A stretch of 64,000 nucleotides of DNA from Sulfuricaulis sp. Lineage in GTDB: Bacteria; Pseudomonadota; Gammaproteobacteria; Acidiferrobacterales; Sulfurifustaceae. This document shows, one piece after another, positions 60,798-64,000 of this stretch. Position 1 is the first letter of the stretch; the number at the start of each line of letters is the position of its first letter. The DNA lies in contig NZ_JANLGY010000013.1 of the NCBI RefSeq assembly GCF_024653915.1, positions 1 to 64,000 of the forward strand, in the 5' to 3' direction. The notes under the pieces are model-generated. The model was not told the DNA's origin, made no database searches, and worked only from the letters and a program-made list of their open reading frames with translations. Position numbers and translations under genes: made by a program.

Positions 60798-60902
60798 ATG
60801 GACAGGATTAACAGGATTTACAGGATATATATTCTGAACAACAACAAAAACGATCTCGGAAACCGCTTTAATCTTGTTAATCCTGTAAATCCTGTCTATT
60901 TC
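60798..60902. repeat. Intergenic palindromic repeat, ACAGGATT family, copy 3
   Basis: The left arm GGACAGGATTAACAGGATTT then ACAGGAT faces the right arm TTAATCTTGTTAATCCTG then TAAATCCTGTC. It lies between convergent genes and may terminate both. Confidence 0.85.
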
Positions 60903-60913
60903 GTTTTCTTTTT

Positions 60914-62443
60914 TTAAGCTAACCCGAGCTTCTGCGCCAACCCGATGCGCTGCAACTTGCCGGTCGCGCCCTTGGGGATTTCTTCCAGAATTAATATCTT
61001 GCGCGGTACCTTGAAGTCCGCCAGCCGCTTGGCGGCGAACTCGCGAATCTCCTTTTCATCGGCTTTCTTGCCCTCGCGCAACACCACGGCCGCCGCCACG
61101 TCCTCACCGAGCTTGGCGTGCGGCATGGCGAAGGTCACGACCTGTTGTATCGCCGGATGATCCATCAGCACCTCGTCCACCTCACGCGGCGAGATTTTTT
61201 CGCCGCCGCGATTGATGATCTCCTTCAGCCGGCCAGTGATGCTGAGATAACCCTCGGCGTCGATCACGCCCTGATCGCCGGTGCGGAACCAGCCATGGGT
61301 GAAATTTTCGGCGTTGGCCTTGGGATTGTTCTCGTAGCCCTTGGTCACGTTCGGCCCGCGAATGACGATTTCCCCGGTCGCGTTCGGGCCGAGCACCTTG
61401 CCGTCTTCGCCCATAATCGCCACTTCCGGCCCCGCGGCGATGCCCACGGTTCCGGGTTTGTGCGGGCGCGGTGGCAGCGGGTTGCTGGTCATCTGGTGCG
61501 AGGCCTCGGTCATGCCGTAGGACTCGAGCACCGGCGCGTTGAATACCTGTTCGAGCTCGGTCATCACCTGCGGTGGCAGCGAGGACGAGGACGAGCGGAT
61601 GAAGCGCAACGGGTGGCGCTTTATGACCTCGCGATTGTTGGCAGCGCGTGACAGGATCGCCTGGTGCATGGTCGGTACCGCCGTGTACCAGGTCGGCTTG
61701 CACTCATCCATCCAGGCAAAGAATTTGAGCGCGTTGAAGCCGGGCGTGCACATTACGCTACCGCCGGCGCAGAGCGTGGACAGCACCGAGCCGATGAGGC
61801 CGTGGATGTGAAACAGCGGCATGATGCTGAGCCCGCGGTCGGCGGGCACCAGGCTCAAAATGTCGCGGATATGCCCGGCCGAGGCGCACACGTTTTTCTG
61901 TGACAACGGCACGATCTTGGGGCGCGAGGTAGTGCCGGAGGTGTGCAGCACCAGCGCCACATCGTCGGCCCCGGCGTAGCCGCCTGATTTCGCAGCCGCG
62001 GTCTTGGTGCTTGCGACCGGCACCAGTTCAAACACGCCCGCAGGGTCGGTATTGTTGCGCACGAGTTCAATGACGGGAATATTCAGTTTCGCCGTGACGC
62101 TGAGCGCGGGCGAGGTGCTGCCGCGCTCGACCACCAATGCCTTGGCTTTGAGATCAGAGAGATAGAATTCGAATTCGTCGGCGCGGTAGCCCGGGTTCAG
62201 CGGCGCTGAGGTTGTGCCCGCGGCGATGGCGACGAAGGCGCTGGCCATCTCGGTACCGTTTGGCAGCACGATGGCAACGCGGTCATTGCGTCCGATCCCA
62301 AGCCGGTTGAGACTCGCCACGGTACGTTGCACATGTTCGCGTAGACCACCGTACGTGAGCGACGGACAGCCGCTGCCGACGAAGGCAACGGCGCCGGCCG
62401 GCTTTTTCGCCAGCAGTTCGTGGATCGCGGAGAAAACAGTCAT
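60914..62443 (-). CDS. Acyl-CoA synthetase, oxalate-CoA ligase-like (AAE3/Pcs60 type)
   Basis: A 509-residue ANL-superfamily ligase. It has LVLHTSGTTSRPKIVPLS (ATP/P-loop), MPLFHIHGLIGSVLSTLC, RFIRSSSSSLPPQVM, ESYGMTEASHQMTSNPLPP, GPNVTKGYENNP, WFRTGDQGVIDAEGYLSITGRLKEIINRGGEKISPREVD and the C-terminal Lys in PKGATGKLQRIGL. The SSSSSL and TEASHQMTSNPLP segments match plant AAE3 and yeast Pcs60 oxalyl-CoA synthetases more closely than fatty acyl or acetyl ligases. It would activate oxalate for decarboxylation or reduction to glyoxylate. Confidence 0.85.
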   Translation of the reverse strand: MTVFSAIHELLAKKPAGAVAFVGSGCPSLTYGGLREHVQRTVASLNRLGIGRNDRVAIVLPNGTEMASAFVAIAAGTTSAPLNPGYRADEFEFYLSDLKAKALVVERGSTSPALSVTAKLNIPVIELVRNNTDPAGVFELVPVASTKTAAAKSGGYAGADDVALVLHTSGTTSRPKIVPLSQKNVCASAGHIRDILSLVPADRGLSIMPLFHIHGLIGSVLSTLCAGGSVMCTPGFNALKFFAWMDECKPTWYTAVPTMHQAILSRAANNREVIKRHPLRFIRSSSSSLPPQVMTELEQVFNAPVLESYGMTEASHQMTSNPLPPRPHKPGTVGIAAGPEVAIMGEDGKVLGPNATGEIVIRGPNVTKGYENNPKANAENFTHGWFRTGDQGVIDAEGYLSITGRLKEIINRGGEKISPREVDEVLMDHPAIQQVVTFAMPHAKLGEDVAAAVVLREGKKADEKEIREFAAKRLADFKVPRKILILEEIPKGATGKLQRIGLAQKLGLA

Positions 62444-62566
62444 GGGTAATTCCTGTGTTTATGGCTCGGAACAGGGTGGGTCTCACGCTACGGATGCGGC
62501 TTCATGTTAACAGCATGGTTCACGCTGTAAATCCGGTTTTCATGATGCGGAACAACGAATTGATGT

Positions 62567-62680
62567 CTTGAAATCACCTATTGTGATTTCAAGGTCACAA
62601 AAGATGACCTTGATCGTATGTCACGAATTTTAGGTCACAATTTGTGACCTCAAATTTGAGGTTCCAAATGGGTACCTCAA
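62567..62680. promoter_or_regulatory. Chain of five overlapping palindromes upstream of the oxalate-CoA ligase gene
   Basis: P1: CTTGAAATCAC-ctatt-GTGATTTCAAG (62567-62593). P2: TCAAGGTCA/TGACCTTGA (62589-62613). P3: AGGTCACAA-t-TTGTGACCT (62632-62650). P4: ACCTCAAATTTGAGGT (62647-62662). P5: TTGAGGT/ACCTCAA (62656-62680). P1/P2, P3/P4 and P4/P5 share arms. The region is the leader of the minus-strand ligase gene and overlaps the stop of the gene before it. Confidence 0.75.
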
Positions 62681-63129
62681 GTTACGCCCGCATTGGCATT
62701 AAACGCTTCAAGAATCTTTTTGCCTGCGGCCCCCCGGAAAAACAGACGCTTTTCGAAGCCACGGATATTCACCGCGACATGGTTCACCAGCCACGACCGC
62801 TCGCGTTGCGCGGATTCCACCGCTGACCAGGGGATGAAAAGGGGCGGATGCAATAAGCGATACGGAAAAATCACTGACAAGCCCACGCCGGTAGGCTCCA
62901 CCGTGACAAACAGCACGCGGCGGTAGCGTGCCGGGAAAAGGCCAGTTCCAATCGTCATCGAAGCAAACCGGATTTCTTCGCCGTTGATAGCGGAGTCCGA
63001 TCGGAACTTCGCTGCCAGTCGGTGCCACCCGCCCATGAGCGAAATCATGGCGCAGGCGAACAGCCAGGCGACGATGATCAGCAGCATCAGCCACCCGAGG
63101 TGGACGCTTAAGTCCGGGGCGGGATCCAT
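62677..63129 (-). CDS. Hypothetical membrane-anchored protein next to glcE
   Basis: A 150-residue protein. One N-terminal helix (about 10-33, LGWLMLLIIVAWLFACAMISLMGG) is followed by a soluble beta-rich domain (FASMTIGTGLFPARY, LFVTVEPTGVGLSVIFPYR, HPPLFIPWSAVESAQRER) that resembles PH-like folds in bacterial membrane proteins. Its ATG directly follows the glcE stop codon, so it is co-transcribed with glcE. The function is unknown. Confidence 0.75.
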   Translation of the reverse strand: MDPAPDLSVHLGWLMLLIIVAWLFACAMISLMGGWHRLAAKFRSDSAINGEEIRFASMTIGTGLFPARYRRVLFVTVEPTGVGLSVIFPYRLLHPPLFIPWSAVESAQRERSWLVNHVAVNIRGFEKRLFFRGAAGKKILEAFNANAGVT

Positions 63130-64000
63130 TCAGGCGGCGCTCTGGGCGGGGTAGGGGAGTCCGGGATTGAGGATGCCGGCGGGGTCGAATGCCCGTTTCA
63201 GATTTTGGTGCAGCTCGACGAGTTTCGGGGGCAACGGGTGGAACCGCGCGCCGTTGTGGTTGGCGTGGCGGAACAGCGTGGCGTGGCCGCCGACACTTTC
63301 TGTTTTCTGCCGGATCTCTCCGGCCGGCGCCACGCTCTTGAGCCAGCGCTGTGCGCCGCCCCAGTCGAGCAGCCACTGGCCCGGCAAGTTCATGGGCGGC
63401 GTGGCCGGCGGGATGGACAGGCGCCACAGCGGCGCGTCATCCTGAAAAAATTCATGCCGCTGCTCGCGGATGTCGCGCCAGAAGTCATCGCTCTTGTCCA
63501 TCGGTTTGCCGCCCAGCTTGGCGCGCGCGGCCTGTATTCCCAGTTCGGTCCCGGAGAGACGTATATATAGAGTCTCGCTCGCGTGGCAGGCGGCGGACAG
63601 CGGCAGCGGCTGCGCGCCCAAGCCGTTCATGATGGAAATCCCCTTTTCGGCCGGCATCTCGAAACACAGCGTGACCTCGCGTGCCGGTTTCGGCAGCACC
63701 TTGAGCGAGACTTCCAGCAGCACGCCGAGGCTGCCGAGCGCGCCCACCATCAGGCGCGAGACGTCGTAACCGGCCACGTTCTTCATGACTTCGCCGCCAA
63801 AATGCAGCACCTCGCCCTTGCCGTTGATGATGCGTGTGCCCAGCACGAAATCGCGTGCGGCCCCGGCATAGGGACGGCGCGGGCCGGAAAAACCACAGGC
63901 GATAGTGCCGCCGAGTGTCGCGCCCTCACCGAACCACGGCGGCTCGAAGGCCAGCATCTGGCCCTTGTCGGCCAGCGCCGCTTCCAGTTCCGCCAGCGGC
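63130..64000 (-). CDS. glcE: Glycolate oxidase FAD-binding subunit GlcE (5' end outside window)
   Basis: About 290 C-terminal residues of a FAD-linked subunit. The visible part begins PLAELEAALADKGQM and continues LAFEPPWFGEGATLGGTIACGFSGPRRPYAGAARDFVLG (FAD-binding PCMH signature), INGKGEVLHFGGEVMKNVAGYDVSRLMVGALGSLGVLLEVSLKVLP, and FDPAGILNPG near the end. It pairs with GlcD and GlcF to oxidise glycolate to glyoxylate. glcD should lie just beyond the right edge. Confidence 0.93.
   Translation of the reverse strand, partial: PLAELEAALADKGQMLAFEPPWFGEGATLGGTIACGFSGPRRPYAGAARDFVLGTRIINGKGEVLHFGGEVMKNVAGYDVSRLMVGALGSLGVLLEVSLKVLPKPAREVTLCFEMPAEKGISIMNGLGAQPLPLSAACHASETLYIRLSGTELGIQAARAKLGGKPMDKSDDFWRDIREQRHEFFQDDAPLWRLSIPPATPPMNLPGQWLLDWGGAQRWLKSVAPAGEIRQKTESVGGHATLFRHANHNGARFHPLPPKLVELHQNLKRAFDPAGILNPGLPYPAQSAA

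Overview
The window is bacterial, GC-rich and densely coded, and reads as a gammaproteobacterial chromosome. The evidence is the mannose-sensitive haemagglutinin (MSHA) type IV pilus locus, the bioF-bioH-bioC-bioD order, and an aa3-type cytochrome oxidase cluster with CtaG, SURF1 and SCO proteins. No rRNA or tRNA gene was recognised, so a genus cannot be assigned. A chemolithotrophic or environmental lineage is a guess.

Layout. 1-18260: MSHA pilus locus in the order mshA (3' end), a truncated prepilin, mshC, mshD, mshO, mshP, an ECF sigma factor with a membrane anti-sigma candidate, two large MshQ-like surface proteins, then mshI, a PilN-like gene, mshJ, mshK, mshL, mshM, mshN. 18342-22807: comF facing away from bioFHCD. 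23130-31172: cytochrome c oxidase (ctaC, ctaD, a 38-residue protein, ctaG, ctaE, DUF2909, SURF1, a SCO-like protein, ctaB, sco1) behind a perfect FNR-type box; no heme A synthase gene is present. 31173-32031: a gene-free, hairpin-rich stretch. 32032-33742: three integron gene cassettes with three attC sites and no integrase. 33795-39810: a CULT-domain (cereblon-like) protein, a FIST sensor protein, CorA, then a minus-strand partner-switching module (diguanylate cyclase, RsbT/RsbX-like fusion, RsbR, RsbS). 39957-41504: a HerA-like ATPase gene broken by one amber codon.

41615-52502 is a photorespiration-like C2 module: an aminotransferase for glyoxylate, an IclR regulator with two operator-like palindromes, glyoxylate carboligase, hydroxypyruvate isomerase, tartronate semialdehyde reductase, glcF and a tripartite tricarboxylate transporter. 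It continues at 57135-64000 with a ketopantoate-reductase-like enzyme, a FAH-family enzyme, a gamma-glutamyltransferase-family hydrolase, an oxalate-CoA ligase-like enzyme, a small membrane protein and the 3' part of glcE. Together these fit conversion of glycolate, oxalate and related C2/C3 acids through glyoxylate to glycerate. Between them (52645-57134) lie a kinase-BON fusion, a YebC protein, and a sigma-54 promoter plus c-di-GMP-I riboswitch upstream of a membrane protein and two tandem PilZ proteins. c-di-GMP is therefore made (GGDEF), sensed by RNA and probably bound by PilZ proteins within one window that also encodes a pilus type known to be c-di-GMP-controlled in Vibrio.

The least explained layer is in the spacers. 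At least six sequence-unrelated families of roughly 70-100 bp imperfect palindromes share one design: short tandem units in one arm and their inverse in the other, around a short centre. They sit between genes, often inside operons. There is also a 115-bp chain of five overlapping palindromes before the oxalate-CoA ligase gene, and a 226-bp MITE-like element.
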